A stretch of DNA of 13,525 nucleotides from an uncultured Lachnospiraceae bacterium (GCA_910585655.1 CAJUFW010000088.1:1-13525); one strand, 5' to 3'. Shown: positions 1 to 8,215, numbered from the stretch's first letter. The notes: generated from the sequence alone by a model not told the origin. Numbers and translations: made by a program.

Positions 1-425
1 GAGCCTCCGCACACGATATCCGGATAATCCCCGGACGCAACCAAAAGCCCGAATTTTTCCTTCGCTTCATTGTCTCCTACATAATTCCAGACCACATGAA
101 CATTCGTCCGAGTTTCCAGTTCCTGATAAGCAATCAATTCATTTGGATCGTTTACATAGCTGTTTGACCATCTAAGCCAAACCGAAAGCTCCTTTTTCTC
201 CTCTGTCAGTGGAAGCCCGGAATCGTTCTTCTCCTGCTCCTCCGGTTCTGTCTCTTCTCCGTCGCCCTCCGGCTGATTTTCTGTCCGATTTTCCGTCTCC
301 TGCTTCCCGTCCTTTTCCTCCGGAATAGAATTACTCTCTTTTTTGCCGCAGGCAGCCAGTGATGATACCGCCAAAACCAGTACCAGCAGCAACGCAACAA
401 CATTCCCTTTTGTCTTTTTCCTCAT
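1..425 (-). CDS. ABC transporter solute-binding lipoprotein (5' part only, runs off left edge)
   Basis: This is the N-terminal 141 residues of an extracellular solute-binding protein; the rest lies beyond the left edge. Translation from the ATG at 425 gives a basic start (MRKKTKG), a hydrophobic stretch to about residue 23, and a lipobox LAAC with the lipidated Cys at 26, so the protein should be anchored outside the membrane. A low-complexity acidic linker rich in Glu, Gln and Asn follows (about residues 30-70). The mature domain then begins with ELSVWLRW and includes LVASGDYPDIV, typical of family 1 (LplA/YtcQ-like) sugar-binding proteins. An AAGGAGG ribosome site lies just upstream of the ATG. 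The neighbouring membrane AraC regulator fits a carbohydrate-uptake locus, as in Bacillus ytdP-ytcQ. The substrate cannot be told. Lipoprotein status is solid; the family call is good; sugar specificity is inferred. Confidence 0.85.
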   Translation of the reverse strand, partial: MRKKTKGNVVALLLVLVLAVSSLAACGKKESNSIPEEKDGKQETENRTENQPEGDGEETEPEEQEKNDSGLPLTEEKKELSVWLRWSNSYVNDPNELIAYQELETRTNVHVVWNYVGDNEAKEKFGLLVASGDYPDIVCGG

Positions 426-479
426 ACTTATATCCTCCTTCGCTAAACTGTATACGATTGCAGCTCTAACTGCAGCCTT

Positions 480-508
480 ATCTTAGCAAAGAAGCCTTTC
501 GTTTCCAA
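480..508 (-). promoter_or_regulatory. sigma-A-type promoter of the solute-binding lipoprotein gene
   Basis: Read on the minus strand, a -35 box TTGGAA (508-503) and a -10 box TAAGAT (485-480) are separated by exactly 17 bases. Transcription would start near 473, giving a leader of about 48 bases before the ATG at 425. This indicates that the lipoprotein gene can be transcribed separately from the regulator genes upstream of it. Confidence 0.65.
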
Positions 509-517
509 CTCCCTGCT

Positions 518-561
518 TTTGCAAAGTACCACTATTTTGCAAAATAATCGTTATTTGCAAA
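518..561 (-). promoter_or_regulatory. three TTTGCAAA palindromes at exact 18-bp steps (candidate activator operator)
   Basis: The 8-base palindrome TTTGCAAA occurs at 518-525, 536-543 and 554-561, each start exactly 18 bases from the next. Flanking T-rich and A-rich bases are partly shared between copies. The array ends about 10 bases upstream of the -35 box of the lipoprotein promoter, with copy centres near -48, -66 and -84 from the predicted start. That is where an activator such as an AraC-family protein would bind. The spacing and identity are seen directly; the binding protein is inferred, most simply the membrane AraC regulator encoded immediately upstream. Confidence 0.55.
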
Positions 562-571
562 AAATCTGTCG

Positions 572-2710
572 TTATTTCCCCTCTATTTTGCTATATTGTG
601 CAGGTGTTACGCCCTCCCGCTCCTGAAACAGCCGCACCAATGGTCTGCTGCTGTAAAAGCCTACCTCTTTGGCGGTATCACTTACCGACGTTCCTTGTAC
701 CAACAGCTCCTTGGCTCGTTTTAAGCGCAGGGAACCGATGTATTCCAGCACCCCTACTCCTTTTTTCGTTTTCATATCCCTAGAAAGCGTTGAAATATGG
801 ATCCCAAACCGTTCTGCTATCGCTCCTACCGTCATCTGCGCATCGCAATAATGTTCCTCAATATATGCCAACACCTGTTCCAGTCGCTCCGTTGTCTCCT
901 GGCTCTTCCGCTTTTCCTGTTCTCTAACCGGCTTTTTATCTGCATCTATTGCTTCCTTTGACTCTTTGAGGCGAGGCAGGCAAGCCGACCATATCTGCTC
1001 CACCTCTTCTTTTGGCAGCCTTTCCAACAATCTTTTTGCTGCCTCCCCCATCTGCTGTTCCCGCAGCAAATCGTCTACCTGTTCGTACGTCATCCAACCA
1101 TCCTCAAATTCTTTCAGAGATGGGTTTTTATCCAGATCCGAATAGAGCAGCAGCGCCTCTTCCGATCCGATTTGAACACGATACTGCGTCAGACAAAACA
1201 CATCTTGATAACACTGATGAAGCTCTTCTTCCTGTACAGCCGGACGGCTGATATTCACACATACCCGAAGCTGATAACTGTCCTCAAAAAAGCTGCACAG
1301 CCGAAGCATCTGACTGCGTACCTCTTCTAAAAAAACCTCTGCTTCCGCTGGTTTTTCCCCTTTTTGCTGCCACAAAATAAAATAATACAGTTCTTCAATA
1401 CTTCCGCTCAGATGGCAGCATTTTCCCTCAAACAACTCCGCTGCTACATTTTCCATAATAAAATAAATCAACCGCCGATCCTGTCCCTTCGACCAGGCTC
1501 CTTCCGTCTGCCCTTCCAGCATGATTTCCTCTGCATCAAAACTAATGACCAAAAAAGGGCCTGCCGCATCAGCTTGGAAAAGCGGATCGCCTTTTACCAG
1601 TATCCGGGATATCCTGACATCCCGAAGTACCTCGTCCATACTTTGAGAACGCTCCCGTTCCTGTTCATAGCTCTTCATCAGCTGACGGACACTCTCCTGC
1701 AGCGCTTCCCAGCCTGCCCCTTCCACTTCTTTTTTATGGCGGGAAAGCATCGCTGCCAGCTCCCCAATCGGCTTATAATTCCATCGGGAAATAAGATAGC
1801 TAAGCAGACCACCCAACACGACGCACAAAATGATATAGCCGCCTAACAGCCACATCATATTTTGCAATTCCTTTCGGTAACGAACCTCCTGCTGTACGGT
1901 ATACAATTTTAAGCCATAATAAGGAAGTTCTGTCCTCGAAACACAACTGCCGCCCCGCCACCAAAATGTATTTTCTTCAAAGACAATTTGTCTAAGCTCC
2001 ACTATCCCAATCTGTTCCTCCTCGGAAAGAATCGGGTAAACGCCGTCCTCCTCATCCTCCATATACAGATTCATTCCCTCCGAGCAAAAGCCCTGCTCAA
2101 AATAATCTGTATCAAAGTAAAACAATACGATCACTCTCTGGTTCATAAAATAGACATCGCCCCGCAGCGCGCTCGTATAGAGTATCTGTCTCCCCTTTTC
2201 TCTGCTTCCCTCTGTCAAATGCACCGTATTCATAATCGACCCGGATAACACTTGGAAAAAGACGTCCCGCTCCATAGAAAGTTTTCTATAGACATACTCC
2301 TTATTTCCCATTATATTAAAACAGTAAGAATCTCCCAGCACCGTCCCGCTCCAGGGAAAATACAAATAGATTTCCCGTAGCAGCGGAGTTTCCCGCTGTT
2401 TCTCCTGCAAAAGCTTTTGTACCTGCCAATACACATCCGTCCCGTCTGCCCGGATAGAAGTTCCCTTTAAAATCGCATTCACATTGCTGTCTGCCATGAT
2501 TCGGCTGCTTAGATTGTTTAGTTCCTCACAAATCCGGCTAAGTTTATTCTCCTTTTCCAAAATCACCCGGCGATTTGTCTCCTCCGCCTTCTGACGGATG
2601 TTTTTCAAGGAATACGCATACAAAATACAGCCAAATACCACTGGTATAATCACTACCAAAAATACGGAAGCACTCCAGCGGTAGATGATTTTTCTCTCGT
2701 CCTTTTTCAT
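572..2710 (-). CDS. membrane-anchored AraC-family transcriptional regulator (YtdP-like)
   Basis: A 712-residue one-component sensor-regulator. A first membrane span lies at about residues 13-34 (FLVVIIPVVFG) and a second at about 285-308 (MMWLLGGYIILCVVLGG), enclosing a roughly 250-residue extracytoplasmic region that probably senses a ligand or a binding protein. A cytoplasmic linker follows, then a C-terminal AraC DNA-binding domain (about 609-708) with both helix-turn-helix motifs; SVSDTAKEVGFYSSRPLVRLF matches the second. The central cytoplasmic part (about 310-600) has no domain I can name. The ATG overlaps the stop of the upstream cupin-AraC gene (ATGA, 2710-2707), with GAAAGGGG as ribosome site, so the two are translationally coupled. 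Architecture and neighbourhood match Bacillus YtdP, which sits beside a sugar ABC transporter. The lipoprotein gene downstream is the obvious target. Architecture is certain; the inducer is unknown. Confidence 0.88.
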   Translation of the reverse strand: MKKDERKIIYRWSASVFLVVIIPVVFGCILYAYSLKNIRQKAEETNRRVILEKENKLSRICEELNNLSSRIMADSNVNAILKGTSIRADGTDVYWQVQKLLQEKQRETPLLREIYLYFPWSGTVLGDSYCFNIMGNKEYVYRKLSMERDVFFQVLSGSIMNTVHLTEGSREKGRQILYTSALRGDVYFMNQRVIVLFYFDTDYFEQGFCSEGMNLYMEDEEDGVYPILSEEEQIGIVELRQIVFEENTFWWRGGSCVSRTELPYYGLKLYTVQQEVRYRKELQNMMWLLGGYIILCVVLGGLLSYLISRWNYKPIGELAAMLSRHKKEVEGAGWEALQESVRQLMKSYEQERERSQSMDEVLRDVRISRILVKGDPLFQADAAGPFLVISFDAEEIMLEGQTEGAWSKGQDRRLIYFIMENVAAELFEGKCCHLSGSIEELYYFILWQQKGEKPAEAEVFLEEVRSQMLRLCSFFEDSYQLRVCVNISRPAVQEEELHQCYQDVFCLTQYRVQIGSEEALLLYSDLDKNPSLKEFEDGWMTYEQVDDLLREQQMGEAAKRLLERLPKEEVEQIWSACLPRLKESKEAIDADKKPVREQEKRKSQETTERLEQVLAYIEEHYCDAQMTVGAIAERFGIHISTLSRDMKTKKGVGVLEYIGSLRLKRAKELLVQGTSVSDTAKEVGFYSSRPLVRLFQEREGVTPAQYSKIEGK

Positions 2711-3561
2711 AGCTTTTCCCCTTTCGCCTGAGAAGGAGAGATACCATACCGTTTTTTGAATAACTTGCTGAAATGATAGGCGTCCTCGTAACCTACCGCT
2801 GCTGCCACCTCCTGGATACTGCCGGTCTGTCCCTGCTCCAAAAGCTCTTTCGCCCGTTCCAGACGGATATTGATCAAATGCCGGATCAACGTATCTCCCG
2901 TCTCGCTTTTAAAAATTTTAGAAATATAATAAGGGCTGAAATACATATTGGCAGCAATCTGATCCAGAGAAATTTTTTCATTATAATGATCTTCCAAATA
3001 GCTTACAATCTGTTCTACCACATATTTTCGGTTTGCCGACTCAAACGCGCGCCTGGAAGGATTTTCCACCGGCTCGCACTGTTCTCTTGCCACCAAAAGC
3101 ACCATCTGCATCAGATAGGACTTTAGCATAAAATAACGTCCCTCCCGGCAGACTGCGTTTTCTGCCTCCATAGACGCGCACAGCTTAAACAGCTTTTGCC
3201 GCAGCTCCCCCGACGTATGCAGGATAGGCGTCTTTCCCGGCAGGGGCAAATAGTTGTACGGACAGCCACGAAACTGCAGATCCGAAAAAGCCACAAAAAA
3301 TTCCGTCGCCGGAATCTCCGTTCCCGGCAAAAGTCTGGCTTGATGCGCCATCCCCGGATTTAACACCAGCAAGTCTCCTTCGGAAACCTCATAAATCTTC
3401 CCTTCGATATAATACCTTCCATGCCCAGACAAAACAAACGCCATCTCTAAAAAATCATGACTATGAGGAGAATCCTCTCCCTGCCATCTTGTCCCCTTCC
3501 AGGTAAACAAAAACGTCGGGTTCAGCTCTTCCACCAAAACAGACCTCTTCTCTATACACAT
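2707..3561 (-). CDS. AraC-family transcriptional regulator with N-terminal cupin domain
   Basis: A 284-residue cytoplasmic regulator of the usual AraC length. The N-terminal half is an AraC-type cupin (about residues 20-110) with PHSHDFLE, giving His33, His35 and Glu39, and a later His73 in LNPGMAHQ, positions that line the ligand pocket in this fold. The C-terminal domain (about 185-280) has two helix-turn-helix motifs: ISLDQIAANMYFSPYYISKIF, and IQEVAAAVGYEDAYHFSKLF followed by the conserved GISPSQ. The ATG at 3561 follows a GAGGGGGAG ribosome site. It is the first gene of the minus-strand block and is divergent from the exporter genes at 3720, a common arrangement for a local regulator of an exporter; it may also regulate itself. 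The ligand cannot be predicted; a sugar or glycoside is usual for this class. Confidence 0.88.
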   Translation of the reverse strand: MCIEKRSVLVEELNPTFLFTWKGTRWQGEDSPHSHDFLEMAFVLSGHGRYYIEGKIYEVSEGDLLVLNPGMAHQARLLPGTEIPATEFFVAFSDLQFRGCPYNYLPLPGKTPILHTSGELRQKLFKLCASMEAENAVCREGRYFMLKSYLMQMVLLVAREQCEPVENPSRRAFESANRKYVVEQIVSYLEDHYNEKISLDQIAANMYFSPYYISKIFKSETGDTLIRHLINIRLERAKELLEQGQTGSIQEVAAAVGYEDAYHFSKLFKKRYGISPSQAKGEKL

Positions 3562-3719
3562 ATTGCCCGCTCCCCCTCTTTTCTTTTCAGGCGTTTTAAA
3601 ACGATCCGACTATGCTCCTGCAAATATAATACATCTTTGCTGCAAGATAGTCCATTTCTTTTTTCAGGAAATCGCAGTAGATTAAAAGGCACCATACAGA
3701 TTAGAGGAGGTTATATACC
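3562..3719. promoter_or_regulatory. divergent control region between cupin-AraC and ABC exporter genes
   Basis: On the minus strand a possible promoter is TGGACT (3654-3649), 17 bases, TATTAT (3631-3626), directed at the AraC gene. On the plus strand a consensus -10, TATAAT (3625-3630), overlaps it but has no convincing -35. The inter-box spacer of the minus promoter holds an imperfect inverted repeat (ATCTT 3633-3637, AAGAT 3644-3648). A perfect 12-base palindrome, CGTTTTAAAACG, lies at 3592-3603. A strong AGAGGAGG ribosome site at 3703-3710 serves the exporter gene. Overlapping -10 boxes suggest that the two directions compete or are co-regulated. Confidence 0.45.
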
Positions 3720-5507
3720 ATGGCTGTCAAATGGTTTTATTCTTTTTTAAAGCCCTACCGGGGACGGATCGCTTTGGGGCTGCTTTTGACTACCTTAATT
3801 GCCGCGCTTTCTATCGTCAATCCTTACCTGTCCGGTATGATTGTGGATGATGTCATCCAGGCAGGGCGTTATCATCTGCTGCCAAGGTTAATTGCCTGCC
3901 TGTTAGGCATTACCTTATTTACCGGTCTTTTACGCTTTTTGTATCAGGTCGTTTTTGAGACTACCTCTCAAAACGTCCTCTATGATATGCGGGGAAGGGT
4001 ATACCGCAAGCTGTTAGAAGAGGATTTTGCCTTCTACAACAAAAAGCGAACCGGCGATTTAATGAGCCGTCAGACTGGCGATATGGACGCAATCCGGCAT
4101 TTTGTCGCCTATATTATTTATGCCGTCTATCAAAACATCCTGCTTTTTCTTTTTGCGCTACTGATGATTTTTACCGTCAATACCAGGCTGGCTCTGTGTA
4201 TGCTGGTAGTGCTGCCCTTTACCGCGCTTTCGACCTTTTTCCAGGCGAAAGAGGTAAAACCTGCGTTCAAACGAAACCGGGAATGTTTCTCCTCTTTAAA
4301 TACCTTTGTCCAGGAAAACATCAGCGGCAACCGGGTCGTAAAGGCGTTTGCCAAAGAGGACTATGAAATTGAAAAATTTGAAAAAGAAAACGATAAATTC
4401 CGCGATGCCCAAATCAGCGCCTCCAAGGTGTGGATGAAATATGTGCCGGTGTTTGAAATTCTCTCTTATGCGCTGACTATCGTTCTTATGCTTTACGGCG
4501 GCTATATGGTCATCCAGGAGCGCATCACCATGGGCGATCTGGTAAAGGTCAACGGCTATCTGTGGATGCTTAATATGCCGCTGCGGATGGCTGGTTGGTG
4601 GGTAAACGACATTCAAAACTTTGCTACCTCTGTAGAAAAGATTTACGCTACTTACCGCGAAGAACCACGCGTTTTCTCTCCGCGTACCGGAGGCGTCCAT
4701 GAGCGGCTGAAAGGAAACGTGGAATTTCGTCATGTCTGCTACCATGCGGAGGATGAGGATATCGTATCGGATATCAATTTCAAAGTAAAGGCAGGTCAGA
4801 CCGTCGGTATCATCGGCTCTACCGGTTCCGGCAAATCCACGCTCATGAACCTGCTCTGCCGTTTTTACGATACGACCTCGGGCGAGGTGCTTTTAGATGA
4901 TGTTGACGTCCGAAAGCGGGATCTCTACAATATGCGGGACAACATCGGTATGGCTATGCAGGATGTCTTTCTCTTTTCCGATACTATCGAAGGCAATATT
5001 GCTTATGGCAGACCGGACTGCACCTTTGAAGAAGTAAAGCAAGCGGCGATCATGGCAGATGCCAACCACTTTATTTCCGCTCTGCCGGAAGGCTATGATA
5101 CCATTGTCGGCGAACGGGGAGTCGGGCTTTCGGGTGGTCAGAAACAGCGGATTTCTCTTGCCAGAGCGCTGCTAAAAAATCCTTCTATTTTAATCCTGGA
5201 CGACACGACCTCTGCCGTTGATATGGAGACGGAAAGCTATATCCAACAGCAGTTAAAGACCATAAAAAAAGACTGTACCAAATTTATCATCGCTTACCGG
5301 ATTTCTTCTATCCGAGACGCTGATTTAATCCTGGTGATGGATCAGGGACGTATCATTGAACAGGGAACACACGATTCGCTTGTAGCGGCAAACGGCTATT
5401 ATGCCCATGCCTTCCGCAACCAGTACGGAGAAATCCCTTATGATCTGATGAAAAACGAAGCCGCCGTCAGCGCAGAAGCCTTGGCTGGCGTCAAAGGAGG
5501 AATGTAA
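3720..5507 (+). CDS. heterodimeric ABC exporter subunit with degenerate ATP site (BmrC/LmrC-type)
   Basis: A 595-residue half-transporter: six N-terminal membrane spans (about residues 14-300), then a nucleotide-binding domain. Visible motifs are Walker A GSTGSGKST (366-374), Q-loop MQD, intact signature LSGGQ (470-474) and Walker B ILILDD. The catalytic carboxylate is Asp495 where active ATPases have Glu, and the switch residue is Tyr526 (IIAYR) where His is normal. Both changes mark the degenerate half of heterodimeric exporters such as LmrCD, BmrCD and TM287/288. The ATG at 3720 follows AGAGGAGG at 3703-3710. The partner gene starts two bases after this stop codon ends. The complex should export a drug, peptide or lipid-like substrate from the cytoplasmic membrane; the substrate is not evident. 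Divergence from a cupin-AraC gene suggests inducible expression. Confidence 0.9.
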   Translation: MAVKWFYSFLKPYRGRIALGLLLTTLIAALSIVNPYLSGMIVDDVIQAGRYHLLPRLIACLLGITLFTGLLRFLYQVVFETTSQNVLYDMRGRVYRKLLEEDFAFYNKKRTGDLMSRQTGDMDAIRHFVAYIIYAVYQNILLFLFALLMIFTVNTRLALCMLVVLPFTALSTFFQAKEVKPAFKRNRECFSSLNTFVQENISGNRVVKAFAKEDYEIEKFEKENDKFRDAQISASKVWMKYVPVFEILSYALTIVLMLYGGYMVIQERITMGDLVKVNGYLWMLNMPLRMAGWWVNDIQNFATSVEKIYATYREEPRVFSPRTGGVHERLKGNVEFRHVCYHAEDEDIVSDINFKVKAGQTVGIIGSTGSGKSTLMNLLCRFYDTTSGEVLLDDVDVRKRDLYNMRDNIGMAMQDVFLFSDTIEGNIAYGRPDCTFEEVKQAAIMADANHFISALPEGYDTIVGERGVGLSGGQKQRISLARALLKNPSILILDDTTSAVDMETESYIQQQLKTIKKDCTKFIIAYRISSIRDADLILVMDQGRIIEQGTHDSLVAANGYYAHAFRNQYGEIPYDLMKNEAAVSAEALAGVKGGM

Positions 5508-5508
5508 T

Positions 5509-7302
5509 ATGGCACGTAACCGTTATGATATGGATGAGCGATTAGAAGACAGCTTTGACATCAACCAGCTAAAGCGTCTGGGGCATTATATCGCGCCTTA
5601 TCGTATTAAAATGTTTGGAATTATTCTCCTGATGCTGACTTCCTCAGCCGCTACCATGCTGATACCGATCTTTTTCCAGCGGATTATGGATGATTATATT
5701 CCTGCCAAAAATATGCCTGCCATCTGCGTGATCAGCGGTCTTACTCTGCTTGTTGCCGTCTTTTCCGCTGTCAGCCTGCGGATCAAAATCAAGCATATGA
5801 GTATGATCGGTCAGAACATCATTCATGCGATCCGCTCCGATATTTTCTGTCATTTGCAGGAATTACCGTTTTCTTATTACGACGACAGACCGCATGGTAA
5901 AATCCAGGTTCGGGTAGTCAATTATGTCAACAGCCTCAGCGATTTATTGAGTAATGGTATCGTCAATACGATCACGGACCTCTGCAACCTGTTTTTTATT
6001 GTTATTTTTATGCTGATCTGCGACGTCCGCCTGACCCTTGTCTGCCTCTGCGGTCTTCCGCTGCTGGCAGGCGTGGTGGTACTGATCAAGAAAAAACAGC
6101 GCCGCGCCTGGCAGATCCAGTCAAACAAACAGTCCAACCTCAACGCCTACATCGCGGAGAGTATCAGCGGCATCCGCGTTACTCAGTCCTTTGTCCGCGA
6201 GGAGGAAAACAACAAAATCTTCAACCATTTAAGCAGCAGCTACCGGAAATCCTGGATGCATGCCGTCCTCTTTAATTTTACTATGGGACCAAGCGTCGAT
6301 CTCATTTCCGCTGTCACCACTTCGTTCATTTATATTTTGGGAATTCAATGGATTCTCTCGCCGGGAGATACTATGACCGTCGGAAAGCTAATCGCATTTA
6401 CGGCTTATATCGGACGGTTCTGGAGCCCTATCAATACCTTGGCAGGCTTTTATAACTCCCTGCTTACAGCTATTTCCTATCTGGAACGAATTTTTGAGAC
6501 CATCGACGAGCCGGTACTGGTTAAAGATGCGCCAAACGCCGTACCGATGCCGCTCATTCATGGAGATGTAAAATTCTGCGACGTGACGTTTGGCTACGAG
6601 GAAGGGCAGCGTATTTTAGACCATATCCATTTTCATGTCAACCCGGGGGAAACCTACGCCATCGTCGGTCCTACGGGAGCAGGTAAATCTACGATTGTCA
6701 ACCTTATCAGCCGTTTTTATAATGTCGGCTCCGGTCAGATCCTGATAGATGGAATTGACATTTCGTCTGTTACGATCCAATCCCTTCGCTCCCAAATGGG
6801 GGTTATGATGCAGGACAGCTTTATCTTTTCCGGTACGATTATGGACAATATCCGTTACGGCAACCGGGAGGCAAGCGACGAACAAGTCATCGAGGCTGCC
6901 AAAACCGTCTGCGCTCATGACTTTATCTCGCAAATGGAAGACGGCTATTATACAGAAGTAAACGAACGAGGCAGCCGACTGTCTGCCGGGCAAAGACAGC
7001 TCATTTCTTTTGCCAGAGCGTTATTGGCTGATCCGAAAATCCTGATTTTAGACGAAGCGACCTCAAGCATTGATACAGAAACGGAGCTGCTGTTGCAAAA
7101 GGGACTGAATCGGCTGCTGGAGGGACGTACTTCCTTTATCATTGCCCATCGGCTGTCTACGATTAAAAACGCGAACTGCATTTTATATGTAGATAAAGGC
7201 TCGATTTTAGAACATGGAAATCATGAAGAGCTGCTTGCGCAAAAGGGAGACTATTATCAGCTTTATATGTCGCAGTTTGATTTTTTGAAAAAAGCAGTAT
7301 AG
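5509..7302 (+). CDS. heterodimeric ABC exporter subunit with catalytic ATP site (BmrD/LmrD-type)
   Basis: A 597-residue half-transporter, partner of the preceding gene. An N-terminal six-span membrane domain follows a short cytoplasmic tail containing RLGHYIAPYR. The nucleotide-binding domain has Walker A GPTGAGKST (387-395), Q-loop MQDSF, Walker B ILILDE with catalytic Glu516, and switch His547 (IIAHRLST), all canonical. The signature is LSAGQ (491-495) rather than LSGGQ. In the dimer this altered signature pairs with the degenerate Walker motifs of the first subunit, while the intact LSGGQ of the first completes the active site here. An AAAGGAGG ribosome site lies inside the end of the first gene (5493-5500), and a single base separates that stop codon from this ATG, so the pair is translated together. 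A strong terminator follows the stop. Confidence 0.91.
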   Translation: MARNRYDMDERLEDSFDINQLKRLGHYIAPYRIKMFGIILLMLTSSAATMLIPIFFQRIMDDYIPAKNMPAICVISGLTLLVAVFSAVSLRIKIKHMSMIGQNIIHAIRSDIFCHLQELPFSYYDDRPHGKIQVRVVNYVNSLSDLLSNGIVNTITDLCNLFFIVIFMLICDVRLTLVCLCGLPLLAGVVVLIKKKQRRAWQIQSNKQSNLNAYIAESISGIRVTQSFVREEENNKIFNHLSSSYRKSWMHAVLFNFTMGPSVDLISAVTTSFIYILGIQWILSPGDTMTVGKLIAFTAYIGRFWSPINTLAGFYNSLLTAISYLERIFETIDEPVLVKDAPNAVPMPLIHGDVKFCDVTFGYEEGQRILDHIHFHVNPGETYAIVGPTGAGKSTIVNLISRFYNVGSGQILIDGIDISSVTIQSLRSQMGVMMQDSFIFSGTIMDNIRYGNREASDEQVIEAAKTVCAHDFISQMEDGYYTEVNERGSRLSAGQRQLISFARALLADPKILILDEATSSIDTETELLLQKGLNRLLEGRTSFIIAHRLSTIKNANCILYVDKGSILEHGNHEELLAQKGDYYQLYMSQFDFLKKAV

Positions 7303-7308
7303 ACCGTC

Positions 7309-7349
7309 CGGCAGAGACTTTGCTACCGCCAAAGTCTCTGCCGTTTTTT
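7309..7349 (+). terminator. intrinsic terminator after the ABC exporter operon
   Basis: A perfect 14-bp stem (7309-7322 with 7330-7343, beginning CGGCAGAGAC) encloses a 7-base loop and is followed directly by six T residues (7344-7349). It begins seven bases after the stop of the second exporter gene and separates that operon from the regulator cassette. Confidence 0.95.
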
Positions 7350-7355
7350 CGTTAG

Positions 7356-7384
7356 TTGTTGAATTTACCATTCTGTGTTATACT
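7356..7384 (+). promoter_or_regulatory. promoter of the response regulator/kinase genes
   Basis: A -35-like TTGTTG (7356-7361), a 17-base spacer and TATACT (7379-7384) preceded by TGT form an extended -10 promoter. The start would be near 7391, about 66 bases before the regulator ATG. The 8-mer TTGTTGAA at the -35 recurs at 7432-7439, close to the ribosome site; its meaning is unknown. Confidence 0.5.
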
Positions 7385-7456
7385 GTTTTGGAATCCAAAC
7401 CACACTATGGTGATACGTGTAACGAGAGAAATTGTTGAAAAAGGGAGACGATGACT

Positions 7457-8200
7457 ATGGAATCTATCTCAGACACTACCAAAAACGATCGAAAAGTCCT
7501 TATTGTAGAGGACGATGAGTTGTTAAACGACGGACTCTGCTATCATCTGCAAAAAAACGGCTATCATCCTGTGCCAGCCTATACCTTAGAGCAGGCGGAT
7601 ACACTCCTAGAAACCGAAGCATGGGAGTTATTCCTTCTGGATATCAATTTTCCGGACGGAAACGGCTTGCGGTTTGCCAAAGAGCTTCGCAAACACAGCC
7701 CCGCTCCTATTATGTTTCTGACCGCTCAGGATATGGATGAGGACGTCATACGAGGCTTTGAGGCAGGAGCAGACGATTATATTACCAAGCCTTTTAATAT
7801 CAAAATTCTTATGCAGCGGATTCAGGCAGTTCTAAAGCGCTATCATCTTAGCCAGACCCCTACCTCCTCTCCTGCAGATACCAAAGACCGCACTTCGATT
7901 TCCTTTGGCAGCCTGAACATTGATTTTGAAGCTATGACCGTAACCAAAAACAACGTTCCCCTCATTTTAACTCCTACAGAGTTTAAGCTTCTGGTCATTT
8001 TCTGCAGACATCCCGGGCAGATTTTAACCAGGCAACTCTTATTGGAACGACTCTGGGATCAGGATGGTAATTTTGTAGACGAGCATACTTTGACCATCAA
8101 TATCAGCCGCCTGCGGAAAAAAATCGAAGATGCGGACGATTCTTATATTAAAACGGTTTATGGAATGGGCTATCAATGGATCCAGCCTGCCTGTGAATAA
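7457..8200 (+). CDS. OmpR/PhoB-family response regulator
   Basis: A two-component response regulator of 247 residues. The receiver domain has the acidic pair in VLIVEDDE, phospho-acceptor Asp62 in LLDINFPDG, the conserved Thr in FLTAQD and Lys in ITKPF. A linker rich in Ser, Thr and Pro leads to a winged-helix DNA-binding domain (LILTPTEFKLL, then TLTINISRLRKKI and the C-terminal YGMGYQW) of OmpR type. I chose the ATG at 7457 because AAGGGAG (7441-7447) is then nine bases away. The ATG at 7451 is in frame but only three bases from it and would add two residues. The kinase gene follows after 15 bases. Position beside an ATPase/FtsX permease pair suggests control of that transporter, as in BceRS-BceAB or VanRS-like modules. 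Confidence 0.93.
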   Translation: MESISDTTKNDRKVLIVEDDELLNDGLCYHLQKNGYHPVPAYTLEQADTLLETEAWELFLLDINFPDGNGLRFAKELRKHSPAPIMFLTAQDMDEDVIRGFEAGADDYITKPFNIKILMQRIQAVLKRYHLSQTPTSSPADTKDRTSISFGSLNIDFEAMTVTKNNVPLILTPTEFKLLVIFCRHPGQILTRQLLLERLWDQDGNFVDEHTLTINISRLRKKIEDADDSYIKTVYGMGYQWIQPACE

Positions 8201-8215
8201 GAAAGGAACTTTACT

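Noticed and set aside
518..561. The TTTGCAAA array as a short CRISPR or a CcpA cre site
   Set aside because: Repeats of 8 bases with 10-base gaps are far too short for CRISPR, and the sequence does not match the cre consensus.
1364..1846. Plus-strand open frame of 160 codons inside the membrane AraC gene
   Set aside because: Opposite-strand shadow of a clear regulator gene with intact membrane spans and DNA-binding domain; composition is not protein-like.
4296..4745. Minus-strand open frame of 149 codons inside the first exporter gene
   Set aside because: Antisense shadow; the plus-strand frame carries continuous transporter sequence here.
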